Shown here: one piece after another, positions 43,382 to 51,705 of the stretch
How positions within the stretch are numbered: position 1 is the first letter of the stretch
How the letters are laid out: each line of letters begins with the position of its first letter
Assembly (NCBI RefSeq): GCF_021568315.1
Contig: NZ_JAKGSI010000001.1
Location: 62,001 to 126,000, forward strand
Source: Corynebacterium uropygiale
Lineage (GTDB): Bacteria; Actinomycetota; Actinomycetes; Mycobacteriales; Mycobacteriaceae
DNA length: 64,000 nucleotides
Direction of reading: 5' to 3'
The notes under the pieces: model-generated
Told to the model about the DNA's origin: nothing
Database searches by the model: none
What the model saw: only the letters and a program-made list of their open reading frames with translations
Position numbers and translations under genes: made by a program

Positions 43382-44611
43382 GTGAGCGAACATCGAGGTC
43401 CCGCCACGCTTTTCCGCGGGATATCTGAACTGCACACGGTCTCCGCGGCGGGCGTCATCCAGGACGGCGCCGTGCTCGCCGAGGAGGGCCTCATCCGCTG
43501 GGTGGGTGCTGCCGCCGACGCCCCCGCCGCCGATGAGGTCATTGATCTCGGCGGCCGTGCGGTCCTGCCCGGCTGGGTGGACAGCCACACGCACATGATC
43601 TTCGACGGGGACCGCTCCGCGGAGTTCGAAGCGCGCTTGGCCGGGGAGGACTACGCGGCCGGTGGTATCGCCGTCACCATGAACGCCACCCGGGAGGCCG
43701 GCGAGGAGCGGCTGACGCAGCTACTGCTCGAGCGGATCGCTGAGGCACAGGCCGGCGGCACCACCACCATCGAAACAAAGACCGGCTATGGGCTCGACGT
43801 TCCCTCCGAGGAGCTCGCCGCGCGTATCGCCGCGCAGCACGTCGATGATGTCACCTTCCTCGGCGCCCACCTTGTCCCGCCGGACACTGACCCGGAGGAG
43901 TACGTCGACCTCGTCTGCGGCCCCATGCTCGACGCCGTTGAGCCGCATGTTCGCTGGATCGACGTCTTCTGCGAGCGCGGGGCGTTCACCGAGGAACAAT
44001 CGCGCCGGGTGCTGGCCGCCGGCAAGGACCGGGGCCTGCGCGGCCGTGTGCACGGCAACCAGCTGGGGCCGGGGCCGGGGGTGCGCGTGGCGGTGGAGCT
44101 CGGCGCGGCGAGCGTCGATCACGTCAACTACGTCACCGATGAAGATGTCGCGGCCCTGGCCGCCTCCGACACTGTCGCCACCGTCCTGCCCGCTTGCGAC
44201 CTCTCGACGCGCCAGGAGCTTGCGCCGGCGCGGCGGCTGCTCGACGCCGGGGTGACCGTCGCTATCGCGACGAACCTCAACCCCGGCACGTCCTACACCA
44301 CCTCGATGAATTTCTGCGTGGGGACGGCGGTCCTCCAGATGCGGCTGAGCCTCGCGGAGGCGATTCAGGCCGCAACGACGTCGGGCGCGAAGGCCCTGGA
44401 ACGCCACGACGTCGGCGAGGGTCGCGACCCCCACGGGCGCCCGGCCAAGGGCACGATTGTTCCCGGAGCGGCCGCGGACCTTCATGTCCTGCGCAGTGCC
44501 CACGCCATTGACCTGGCCTATCGCCCGGGGGTGCCGATGACCTATCGGACCTACCAAGCAGGCCACTGCATCTACGACGCCACCCCCGCCTATCAAAGGA
44601 GCGCACAATGA
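43382..44611 (+). CDS. hutI: Imidazolonepropionase
   Basis: 409 residues from a GTG at 43382. Amidohydrolase that opens imidazolone propionate to formimino-glutamate. Metal-ligand motif DSHTHMIFDGDR near residue 64; ETKTGYGLD; AHLVPPD; VHGNQLGPGPGV; and ATNLNPGTSYTTSM near residue 300. It starts 3 bases after the permease stop and overlaps hutH by 4 bases (ATGA), so it is tightly coupled. Third pathway step. Confidence 0.95.
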   Translation: MSEHRGPATLFRGISELHTVSAAGVIQDGAVLAEEGLIRWVGAAADAPAADEVIDLGGRAVLPGWVDSHTHMIFDGDRSAEFEARLAGEDYAAGGIAVTMNATREAGEERLTQLLLERIAEAQAGGTTTIETKTGYGLDVPSEELAARIAAQHVDDVTFLGAHLVPPDTDPEEYVDLVCGPMLDAVEPHVRWIDVFCERGAFTEEQSRRVLAAGKDRGLRGRVHGNQLGPGPGVRVAVELGAASVDHVNYVTDEDVAALAASDTVATVLPACDLSTRQELAPARRLLDAGVTVAIATNLNPGTSYTTSMNFCVGTAVLQMRLSLAEAIQAATTSGAKALERHDVGEGRDPHGRPAKGTIVPGAAADLHVLRSAHAIDLAYRPGVPMTYRTYQAGHCIYDATPAYQRSAQ

Positions 44612-46152
44612 CCACAACCCCGGTGATGATCGGAACGGGAGCTCTCAGCATCGACGACGTCGTCGCTGTCGCCCGTGAGGGCGCCCCGGTGCAGCTCAGC
44701 GAGGAGGCCCGCGCGGCCATCGCGGAGACCCGCGCGCACATCGATCACCTCGCTGAGCAACCCACCCCGGTCTACGGGGTGTCCACCGGTTTCGGTGCCC
44801 TCGCGCGCCGCCACATCCCGGCGGAGAAGCGCGCCCAGCTGCAATGCAGCCTTGTCCGCAGCCACGCGGCGGGCTCCGGCCCGGAGGTGGAGACCGAGGT
44901 GATTCGCGCCCTCATGCTGCTGCGGCTCTCCACGCTGGCGACGGGTCGCACGGGCGTGCGCGTGGAGGTCGCCGACACCTACGCGCAGTTTCTCAACGCG
45001 GGCATCACCCCAGTGGTCCACGAGTACGGTTCGCTGGGCTGCTCGGGGGACCTCGCGCCGCTCTCCCACTGTGCCCTCGCCCTCATGGGGGAGGGAGTTG
45101 TTCGCGACCGCGAGGGGAATGTTCTCGACGCAGGCCAGGCGCTTTCTCAGGCGGGGATCACCCCCGTTGAGCTGAAAGAGAAGGAAGGCCTGGCGCTCAT
45201 CAACGGCACGGACGGGATGCTGGGGCAGCTGTGTTTGGCGATCCGCGACTTCCAGAACTTGGCGCGGTGCGCGGACCTCGCGACGGCGATGTCGGTGCAG
45301 GGGCTGCGGGGGACCACGGGCGTTTTTGAGCCGCACCTTCAGGCGTTGCGCCCCCACCCCGGTCAGGCGGCAGCGGCTGCAAACATCCTGGCTCTATGCG
45401 AGGACTCTCCTATCGTGTCGGCCGCCTTCGAGGAATTTGCGAAGACCCATGTCCAGGATGCTTATTCAGTGCGGTGCGCGCCCCAGGTCGCGGGCGGATT
45501 CCGCGACACCCTTGAGCATGCCATCGCGGTAGCGAACAGGGAGCTCGCCTCCGCTGTCGATAACCCCGTGGTCACCCTCGAGGGGGAGGTGCGGTCGAAT
45601 GGTAATTTCCATGGCGCGCCGGTGGCTTATGTGCTGGACTTCCTCGCGATCGTTGCGGCCGATCTGGCGAGCATCTCCGAGCGGCGGACGGACCGCTTCC
45701 TCGACCCGGCCCGAAACCGTGGGCTCCATCCTTTCCTTGCCAACGATCCCGGAGTGGATTCCGGCCACATGATCGCGCAGTACACGCAGGCGGCGATTGT
45801 CTCTGAGATGAAGCGCCTCGCGGCGCCGGCCTCCGTGGATTCCATTCCCTCCTCGGCGATGCAGGAGGATCATGTATCCATGGGTTGGTCTGCGGCGCGG
45901 AAACTCCGGAAGAGCGTCGACGGACTAGCACGGGTGCTGGCCGTCGAGATCCTGACGGCTGCCCGAGGTATCGATATGCGGGAGCAGGAGCCCTCTGAGC
46001 CGGTGAAGGGGGTCATTGAGGCGTTACGGAAGGAGGTGCCGGGGGTGGGGCCGGACCGTTTCCTCGCACCAGAGATCGAGGGGACGCGACGGTTGGTCGT
46101 GGACGGATCGCTGCTCGCAGCAGCTGAGAGCACGGGAGTGACTCTCACCTAA
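44608..46152 (+). CDS. hutH: Histidine ammonia-lyase
   Basis: 514 residues, ATG at 44608 overlapping the hutI stop. It removes ammonia from histidine to give urocanate, the first step. The MIO-forming loop is GSLGCSGDLAPLSH with Cys145-Ser146-Gly147 instead of the common Ala-Ser-Gly. Other landmarks: YGVSTGFG near residue 50 (catalytic Tyr), QDAYSVRCAPQV and the C-terminal MREQEPSEPVKGVIEALR. Length is normal. Last gene of hutU-permease-hutI-hutH. A weak 8-bp hairpin (46162-46193) without a T-run follows. Confidence 0.95.
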   Translation: MTTTPVMIGTGALSIDDVVAVAREGAPVQLSEEARAAIAETRAHIDHLAEQPTPVYGVSTGFGALARRHIPAEKRAQLQCSLVRSHAAGSGPEVETEVIRALMLLRLSTLATGRTGVRVEVADTYAQFLNAGITPVVHEYGSLGCSGDLAPLSHCALALMGEGVVRDREGNVLDAGQALSQAGITPVELKEKEGLALINGTDGMLGQLCLAIRDFQNLARCADLATAMSVQGLRGTTGVFEPHLQALRPHPGQAAAAANILALCEDSPIVSAAFEEFAKTHVQDAYSVRCAPQVAGGFRDTLEHAIAVANRELASAVDNPVVTLEGEVRSNGNFHGAPVAYVLDFLAIVAADLASISERRTDRFLDPARNRGLHPFLANDPGVDSGHMIAQYTQAAIVSEMKRLAAPASVDSIPSSAMQEDHVSMGWSAARKLRKSVDGLARVLAVEILTAARGIDMREQEPSEPVKGVIEALRKEVPGVGPDRFLAPEIEGTRRLVVDGSLLAAAESTGVTLT

Positions 46153-46249
46153 GAGGAGGTGAACCTGCAGGCTGAAGCTATGGCGTGCAGGTTTGCATCA
46201 ATGCCAGCCGACCATTACACTGCTAGAAGGTCATTCGACGAATGACTCA

Positions 46250-46341
46250 GGAGACGTGCCAGAGCGGCCGAATGGGGCTCACTGCTAATGAGTTGTCCTC
46301 TTAACGGGGGACCGGAGGTTCAAATCCTCTCGTCTCCGCCA
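46250..46341 (+). tRNA. tRNA-Ser (GCU anticodon)
   Basis: 92 bases with encoded CCA. Acceptor stem GGAGACG/CGTCTCC, class II variable arm, anticodon loop CTGCTAA with anticodon GCT, T arm GGTTCAAATCC. Confidence 0.97.
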
Positions 46342-46348
46342 TAGGGAA

Positions 46349-46379
46349 GGTCCCCGGTCTGTGTGACCGGGGATCTTTT
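46349..46379 (+). terminator. Terminator after tRNA-Ser(GCU)
   Basis: Stem GGTCCCCGGTC (46349-46359) / GACCGGGGATC (46365-46375) with a 5-base loop, then TTTT. Directly downstream of the tRNA. Confidence 0.85.
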
Positions 46380-46602
46380 GTGTATTCCCCCTGGTAGGCG
46401 GTTACTGCTTTACCACTGAGAATGACACGAAGTGACACGTGGCTGCTGATTTTTGCGGCTGTTATCGTAAAGACTGGATAGCTCCTCTGCGCCCATCCGC
46501 ACGCGAGAGTTCTTGTCTGAACTAAGCGGAGAGCATCTCCGATGGTGAGAGACCCCCGGAGCAGTTGGCCAAGGGGACTCAACCTCGTCCGCGCTTGCTT
46601 GC
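46380..46602. other. Non-coding stretch after tRNA-Ser(GCU)
   Basis: 223 bases with no gene that can be supported on either strand. No repeat of the tRNA 3' end was seen here or at the far side of the accessory genes. Confidence 0.45.
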
Positions 46603-46977
46603 CTATTTTTTGCGGGCGGGGGAACACGGATCCGTGTTGTCAGTGCTGTCGAGCATGTAAGCCATGAGATATAAATCAGGGCTTGTAGCGATGTGTTCAG
46701 CGATTTCCCGCGGGGTGACAGTATCGGGAACCGGATTCTCTTCAAGAGGACCTATTGGTGGGCGTGGAATCGTACAGCGGAGGAAGAGCTCACCTGTGGA
46801 AAGGAGTCTGCGTATGGCCTCCTCCCATTGATCGACAGTGGCTTCCTCGCTGTCGCCAAAACCGAAGTAGTCGATCGCAACAAGTAAACTGACCCAGTCA
46901 TCCTCTTCGGCGATCTGTTCTTTTACACGGGTAATTACCTTGTGGGTGTTGATCCATGTGGGACTAATGTTTGACAT
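46603..46977 (-). CDS. Unknown acidic protein, 124 residues
   Basis: Starts MSNISPTWINTHK at 46977; ends with a basic PARKK. No signal peptide. Acidic, Trp-containing helix-rich middle (EEDDWVSLLVAIDYFGFGDSEE cut here at two turns). It overlaps the upstream secreted-protein gene by 14 bases, so it is coupled to it. The pairing of a secreted small protein with an overlapping small acidic cytosolic partner is the kind of arrangement seen for effector-immunity pairs, but no family supports that. AT-rich compared with the flanks. Confidence 0.65.
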   Translation of the reverse strand: MSNISPTWINTHKVITRVKEQIAEEDDWVSLLVAIDYFGFGDSEEATVDQWEEAIRRLLSTGELFLRCTIPRPPIGPLEENPVPDTVTPREIAEHIATSPDLYLMAYMLDSTDNTDPCSPARKK

Positions 46978-47401
46978 GAACCTTAAATTCCGATCTTCTA
47001 CCGTTGGATTTATTCATTAGGTTTATGGTGTATCCTCCAGATTTTGAATCAAATCTGAAGTATGCAGTCGACCCATCTTCTGGGAACGTGATAAGTTTAT
47101 CGGTCAGAAGATGCGGCTTATCGCCGAGTTCTGCGAGGGCTGTGGAGTGGGTGACAGCACACCATGCGTCCCAGACGGCGTCGTTGTTTTCTGCTTGCCA
47201 TACCCGGTTTTTATTGGGTTTTCCGAACTTTTTATCCATGGTGGCTCGGATGTCCGCGAAGGTGTAGGGCATGGGGTAGTGTGTGCCGACGCAGTTTCTT
47301 TGTTGTGGCACATCGGCTGCGGCTACCGGTTCTCCAGGGAGGGAGATGGTGGACAGTGAAACGGTGACGCTCAGTGCTGCTGTAAGGATCTGTTTCTTCA
47401 T
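46964..47401 (-). CDS. Secreted protein of unknown function, 145 residues
   Basis: Signal peptide MKKQILTAALSVTVSLS... cut near VAA/ADVPQ. The mature part has two cysteines (one at the start, one in WDAWCAV) that may form a disulfide. It ends in a basic beta-rich tail (SNGRRSEFKVHVKH). RBS GGGAG lies in the 12-base gap to the upstream broken gene. No family recognised. Second gene of a three-gene minus-strand unit. Confidence 0.7.
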   Translation of the reverse strand: MKKQILTAALSVTVSLSTISLPGEPVAAADVPQQRNCVGTHYPMPYTFADIRATMDKKFGKPNKNRVWQAENNDAVWDAWCAVTHSTALAELGDKPHLLTDKLITFPEDGSTAYFRFDSKSGGYTINLMNKSNGRRSEFKVHVKH

Positions 47402-47413
47402 TGTGCGCTCCCG

Positions 47414-47881
47414 TCACTCCGCTGGCTGATTACAGATGACGACACGCTCTACCTTTCGCTTGAGCGGAGGAACGCCCACAAACCCAATGTTGTGCTGGGT
47501 GTGTGCGGCCACCGTCTCACATCCCGACGGGCTTCCGGGGGAGTCAGTGCCGAACTCGGTGTAGTAAACCTTGATGTTGAGGGGCCCTGGTCAGTCATTC
47601 TTCACTTGTGTGAAACCCTTAGATTCATACCAGGAAAGACAATGAGGGGCTGGCTGCTCTCCAGGCGTACTCCTTAAGCTCAAGGTGGAATCAATTTCCC
47701 TTTCTGCAATGGCGTTATGCCCTTCCTTCGGTGCGATGGAAACCGTTTCTCCGGGGTCGAGCTCCACCACGGAATCGGAGGAAATGGGGGAAGGGAATGA
47801 TGTGTGCGCTTCGGCGGAGGGTAAGGCGGGAAGCGTACATGCTAGTGCGGTGAGTACGGCCGCGGTCGAGTGAAAGTTCAT
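47414..47881 (-). pseudogene. Secreted protein gene interrupted by one in-frame TGA
   Basis: From the ATG 47881 (MNFHSTAAVLTALACTLP, signal peptide ending near AEA/HTSF) the frame runs 96 codons to a TGA at 47591-47593. The same frame then continues for 58 convincing codons (PGPLNIKVYYTEFGTDSP ... VICNQPAE) to a TGA at 47414-47416. The second part is Cys- and Val-rich like a secreted domain and leads straight into the RBS of the next gene. A change of TGG to TGA at codon 97 would explain it. Whole product would be 155 residues. Read-through or a sequencing error are alternatives. Confidence 0.7.
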
Positions 47882-48287
47882 GATGGAGTGAACTCCTTCC
47901 TGAAGATAGATAGCACTTAATCCGAACGTTAACATGGGTATAAGTAACCCCGCAAGGGGTAGCGACAAGCCGGGGGCGTTCTTCGGCTTCCATCTGGTGT
48001 TTCGCTGCGAGTATCCCGCCTCGCGGCTTTCAGAGGATCCACAAGATGAGCGGCTGTCCGGGGATCCGCAAGATGCGTGCGTGGCCGGCTCAGTTGGCCT
48101 TCCCTGTTCCGCACTCCTCGTTCCCTTGGCTCCTTCTGCTCTGTCCAAAGCTGCCCCACCGCCAACACCTGACGATCCTCCCTCCATTGCCATTCACTCG
48201 TCCTGACCTGCAGATTTTGCACTATCTGCGTAGGGGTGTACTATTCAATGTCGTTGCAGTGATCACTCCCCTGTGGTCACAGCGAGT
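47882..48287. other. Region upstream of the broken gene and tRNA-Arg
   Basis: 406 bases. The minus-strand frame of the broken gene stays open up to 48193 and includes a two-unit 27-base direct repeat (48035-48048 and 48062-48075, GGATCC[A/G]CAAGATG). In that frame it reads as a 9-residue repeat, so a longer N-terminus for the broken gene is possible. Otherwise no gene. Promoters for both the minus-strand unit and the tRNA should lie here; GTTAAC at 47927-47932 is in a locally AT-rich patch. Confidence 0.45.
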
Positions 48288-48360
48288 GCGCCCGTAGCTC
48301 AACGGATAGAGCATCTGACTACGGATCAGAAGGTTGGGGGTTCGAATCCCTCCGGGCGCG
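48288..48360 (+). tRNA. tRNA-Arg (ACG anticodon)
   Basis: 73 bases; CCA not encoded. Acceptor stem GCGCCCG/CGGGCGC, D arm TAGCTCAACGGATAGAGCA, anticodon loop CTACGGA with anticodon ACG, T arm GGTTCGAATCC. Confidence 0.97.
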
Positions 48361-48366
48361 CAACAC

Positions 48367-48399
48367 TCCCGGGTCGCTAGAGAGCGGCCCGGGATTTTC
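48367..48399 (+). terminator. Terminator after tRNA-Arg
   Basis: Stem TCCCGGGTCGCT (48367-48378) / AGCGGCCCGGGA (48383-48394) with one mismatch, then TTTTCG. Confidence 0.8.
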
Positions 48400-48478
48400 G
48401 TCTCTCAGGCCCGCTTCAGCAACGTGGCTGCCCTTCGGTAAGATCCCAGTCAGCACTGGTTCTAAAGGATGGGTATTT

Positions 48479-49648
48479 ATGTTCCCTGAGAAGAGAAAAC
48501 CACACCCCCTCGCCTCCCTCACCGCCATCACTTACGCACGCACCAGGAAGGCCGCCCTCGCTCTGTTCGCCTCGCTCGTCCTTTTCGGCACTGCGGGACT
48601 TTCCGGGTGCGGCTTCTCTTCCCTGACGGAGGACGGCCAGAGCGATGCCTCGGCCTCCAAAGCATCGGGGGACTCGGTGGCGCCACTGCCCGCCCCGGAG
48701 AACCACACGGCGTATCCTCACACCCTTCATTCCGCGTGGGGCGATACCACTCTTCAGCAGCGCCCCAAGCGGATCGTGGCAACAGGGTGCGTTGACCTGG
48801 AAATACTTGCCGCATTGGGGGTTCAGGCGGTTCTCACCCCGGAGCGCTGCGTCGAACCTCAGTATGTGAAGGATGCGCTGGCGCGGATCGGGGACGGGGT
48901 GGACGTGCGCACCTATGAGTTCGATCCCAGTTCTCCCTATCCGGCGGAGACATTCCAAGCGGCCGAGCCGGACCTCATCATTGCCTATGGCGGGGTTGCG
49001 GACTATTACGAGAGGCTCGCGTCGATCTGCCCCGTCATCTCTTTCCCGCAAGCGGATATGAAGTACTCCGACCTCGCGTGGACCACCATGGTCAAGGAGA
49101 TCAGCGAGGCGCTGGATCTCACGGATGCCGGGCAGCGACTCATCCAGGAAACAGAGCAAGCCTTCGCTGACTACCGGGTCCAGCACCCGGAGCTCCGCGG
49201 CCGGACCATCACCTACGGCGATTACTACGGTGGCCAGGATGGGCTGAAGATCATGAACTACTCGGGCTCCACGGTCGAGGGTTTCTTCTCCGACATGGGC
49301 TTCGACCACAATCCCGCCTCGGGGCACTTCGTGAAGGACCAGTTCGTTAGTGGGGAGCTGGTAGATTCGATCTCCGCAGACGTCATCATGCTTGTGGACT
49401 CCACCGGCACCGGCGACAGCGGCTCGCTCAGCGACCTCACCTCGCTTCCCGCCTTCCAGTCCATGCCGGCGGTGGCGGCAGGCCGTACCGTCACAATCCG
49501 CGAGGACGATGACGGCTTCGAGATCGAGGGCCAGCACCACCCAGGGGACCTGGCCTACGCCCTCTGGTATCCGGGTCCGCTGTCTTCCCGCTGGGCTCTC
49601 GATATCCTCGGCCCCATCCTTGCCGACGCTGTCTCCACGGGCCGCTAA
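48479..49648 (+). CDS. Siderophore-type ABC transporter substrate-binding lipoprotein
   Basis: 389 residues. Long N-terminal lipoprotein signal (cytosolic basic start, hydrophobic core, lipobox LSGC near residue 44). The mature domain is a two-lobed periplasmic-binding type III fold: PKRIVATGCVDLEILAALGV near residue 98, a FQAAEPDLIIAYGG segment near residue 160, and the C-terminal RWALDILGPILADAV helix. It binds a ferric siderophore or haem-like ligand at the membrane surface. The first gene of a four-gene importer; gap to the permease is 3 bases. No convincing DtxR box was found upstream. Confidence 0.9.
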   Translation: MFPEKRKPHPLASLTAITYARTRKAALALFASLVLFGTAGLSGCGFSSLTEDGQSDASASKASGDSVAPLPAPENHTAYPHTLHSAWGDTTLQQRPKRIVATGCVDLEILAALGVQAVLTPERCVEPQYVKDALARIGDGVDVRTYEFDPSSPYPAETFQAAEPDLIIAYGGVADYYERLASICPVISFPQADMKYSDLAWTTMVKEISEALDLTDAGQRLIQETEQAFADYRVQHPELRGRTITYGDYYGGQDGLKIMNYSGSTVEGFFSDMGFDHNPASGHFVKDQFVSGELVDSISADVIMLVDSTGTGDSGSLSDLTSLPAFQSMPAVAAGRTVTIREDDDGFEIEGQHHPGDLAYALWYPGPLSSRWALDILGPILADAVSTGR

Positions 49649-49651
49649 GCT

Positions 49652-50641
49652 ATGCGCACGGCATGGGGCCTGGTGCTTCTCGCTGTGGCTCTTCTCGGTG
49701 CGCTGGTGGCGAGCGTCGCCATCGGTGCGCGCGCGATGAGCCTCCCGGAGCTGTGGCAGGCCCTCCACCACCAGGGTGACCCACGGGTGATCTCGACGGT
49801 GTGGGACATGCGGGTGCCGCGGACGGTGACGGGCTTTCTCGTGGGGGTGGCGTACGGGCTGGCTGGGGTGGTGATCCAGGCGCTCACCAGGAATCCCCTG
49901 GCAGATTCGGGGATCCTTGGGGTTAACGCGGGCGCGGGTTTCGCCGTGACACTCACGGTGGGACTCCTGGGGCCCATGAGCATGGCTGGTCTTCTGTGGC
50001 CGGCGTTGTTGGGCTCTGCGCTGGCTACCGTCGCGGTGTACCTCATCGGGAGTGCGGGGCAGTGGACGGCGGATCCATTGTCCCTGGTGCTGGCTGGGGT
50101 GGCGTTGGGGACGCTGCTGGGCGGGGTGTCGAGCTTCCTCACGCTCATCGATCCTGACACTTTCCAGTCCTTGCATCGCTGGAACCTAGGGAGCATCGGG
50201 GTGTCGTCCCTCCATCCCACGCTCACCGTTGCCCCGCTCATTCTCCTCGGGGTGGTGCTGGCCGTGGCCTTGGCCCGTCCACTCAACGCCATCGCGCTCG
50301 GTGATGAGCTGGCCCAGTCGCTCGGCGTGCGGGTGGTGGCGGTGCGTACGGTGGCCGTCATCGTCGTGACGCTGCTCGCGGGTGCCTCTACCGCGCTCAC
50401 GGGAGGCATCGGCTTCGTGGGGCTCATGGTACCGCATGTGGTGCGCTGGTTCACCGGCCCGGAGCAGCGGCGCATTATGGCGGGGACGATTCTCGCCGCC
50501 CCCGCTCTCGTCCTTCTCGCCGATGTTGTGGGGCGGGTCCTCATGCCCCCGCACGGGATTGAGGTAGGGCTGGTGACCTCCTTGATCGGGGCGCCGGTAC
50601 TCATCGCGCTGGTGCGAAGGAAAAAGGTGAGCGCGCTGTGA
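49652..50641 (+). CDS. FecCD-family ABC permease 1
   Basis: 329 residues, about nine to ten transmembrane segments, BtuC/FecCD fold. Family motifs: RVPRTVTGFLVGVAYGLAG cut near VIQALTRNPLADSGILGVNAG, and the ATPase-contact loop GGIGFVGLMVPHVVRW near residue 255. It forms a heterodimeric channel with the next gene product. Its stop overlaps the next start by 4 bases. Confidence 0.93.
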   Translation: MRTAWGLVLLAVALLGALVASVAIGARAMSLPELWQALHHQGDPRVISTVWDMRVPRTVTGFLVGVAYGLAGVVIQALTRNPLADSGILGVNAGAGFAVTLTVGLLGPMSMAGLLWPALLGSALATVAVYLIGSAGQWTADPLSLVLAGVALGTLLGGVSSFLTLIDPDTFQSLHRWNLGSIGVSSLHPTLTVAPLILLGVVLAVALARPLNAIALGDELAQSLGVRVVAVRTVAVIVVTLLAGASTALTGGIGFVGLMVPHVVRWFTGPEQRRIMAGTILAAPALVLLADVVGRVLMPPHGIEVGLVTSLIGAPVLIALVRRKKVSAL

Positions 50642-51705
50642 GTTCTCTGGTTGGTGTGTCGCGGGTCGCCCCAGGGTATCTGGTCCTGAGAACCCGATTC
50701 TTTTCCGCGCGCGTCCATGGGCGCCGGCTGCTCCTTCTCCTCAGCGCGCTGCTCCTTGCGCTCGCTGTGGCGGGGCTCAGTCTGTGCTTCGGTGACGTGC
50801 GTATTCCTCCCGCGGCGGTGTGGCACACCATCATCGCCGGCGGCCCGCACGCCCGCGTGGTGCTTGGTTGGAGATTCCCCGTCAGCCTCGCCGCGCTCGT
50901 CTTTGGGGCGCTGCTCGCCCTCGGCGGGGCGATTGTCCAGTCCCTAACCAAGAATCCGCTGGGTTCCCCCGACATCATCGGCTTCGATGCCGGCTCCTAC
51001 ACGGGCGTCGTCCTCACCATCCTGGTGCTCGGCCACGAAACGCTCGCGTGGACGGCGCCGGCGGCGCTCCTCGGTGGGCTGCTCACTGCACTGCTCGTTT
51101 ACGTTTTGTCCTATCGCCGCGGGGTGGCGGGGTTCCGGCTGATCATCGTGGGGATTGGCGTGTCCGCGATCCTCGGGTCCATCAACGCGTATGTCATCAC
51201 CCGCGCTCATGTCGACGACGCGATGCTCGTCGGTTTTTGGGCTGCCGGCTCCATCACACGGGTCACGTGGCAGAGCCTGATGCCCGCGCTGATCGCCGCG
51301 GCTGCGCTCTGCGTCGTGCTTGTTCCGCTGTCTCGCTGGCTGGTGGCCCTGGAGATAGGCGACGATGCGGCCGCTACCCATGGCGTCCCGGTTGGCGTGG
51401 CGCGCCTGGCCCTCATGGTGCTGGGTGTGGCGACCTCCGCGATCGTCACGGCGAGTGCCGGGCCCATTGGCTTCATTGCGCTCGCTGCGCCGCAAGTGGC
51501 GCGTCGAGTGTTTCGCACACCGGGAGTGAGTCTGGTGGGTTCGGCCATCGTGGGGGCGGGCCTGCTCAGCGGGGCGCACCTTTTGTCGCTGCTGACGAGC
51601 CAACTCTACCGGGCGGTGCCGGTGGGCATCATGACGATGATCATCGGCGGCGTCTACCTGCTTGTTCTTCTTATCCGACAGTCTCGAAAGGGCGTGAGCC
51701 AATGA
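50638..51705 (+). CDS. FecCD-family ABC permease 2
   Basis: 355 residues from a GTG at 50638. A cytosolic N-terminus of about 30 residues precedes the FecCD core: ALGGAIVQSLTKNPLGSPDIIGF near residue 95 (cut here), GPIGFIALAAPQVARR near residue 275. It partners permease 1. A 4-base overlap with both neighbours shows tight coupling. Confidence 0.92.
   Translation: MSSLVGVSRVAPGYLVLRTRFFSARVHGRRLLLLLSALLLALAVAGLSLCFGDVRIPPAAVWHTIIAGGPHARVVLGWRFPVSLAALVFGALLALGGAIVQSLTKNPLGSPDIIGFDAGSYTGVVLTILVLGHETLAWTAPAALLGGLLTALLVYVLSYRRGVAGFRLIIVGIGVSAILGSINAYVITRAHVDDAMLVGFWAAGSITRVTWQSLMPALIAAAALCVVLVPLSRWLVALEIGDDAAATHGVPVGVARLALMVLGVATSAIVTASAGPIGFIALAAPQVARRVFRTPGVSLVGSAIVGAGLLSGAHLLSLLTSQLYRAVPVGIMTMIIGGVYLLVLLIRQSRKGVSQ

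Noticed and set aside
46162..46193. Terminator after hutH
   Set aside because: 8-bp stem with a 16-base loop and no T-run; mentioned with hutH but not called.
47591..47593. Selenocysteine reading of the in-frame TGA
   Set aside because: No bacterial SECIS-like hairpin directly after the TGA and no selenoprotein family; a nonsense change is simpler.
48420..48478. DtxR iron box before the siderophore transporter
   Set aside because: TTCGGTAAG resembles the left half of the DtxR consensus, but the right half does not match.
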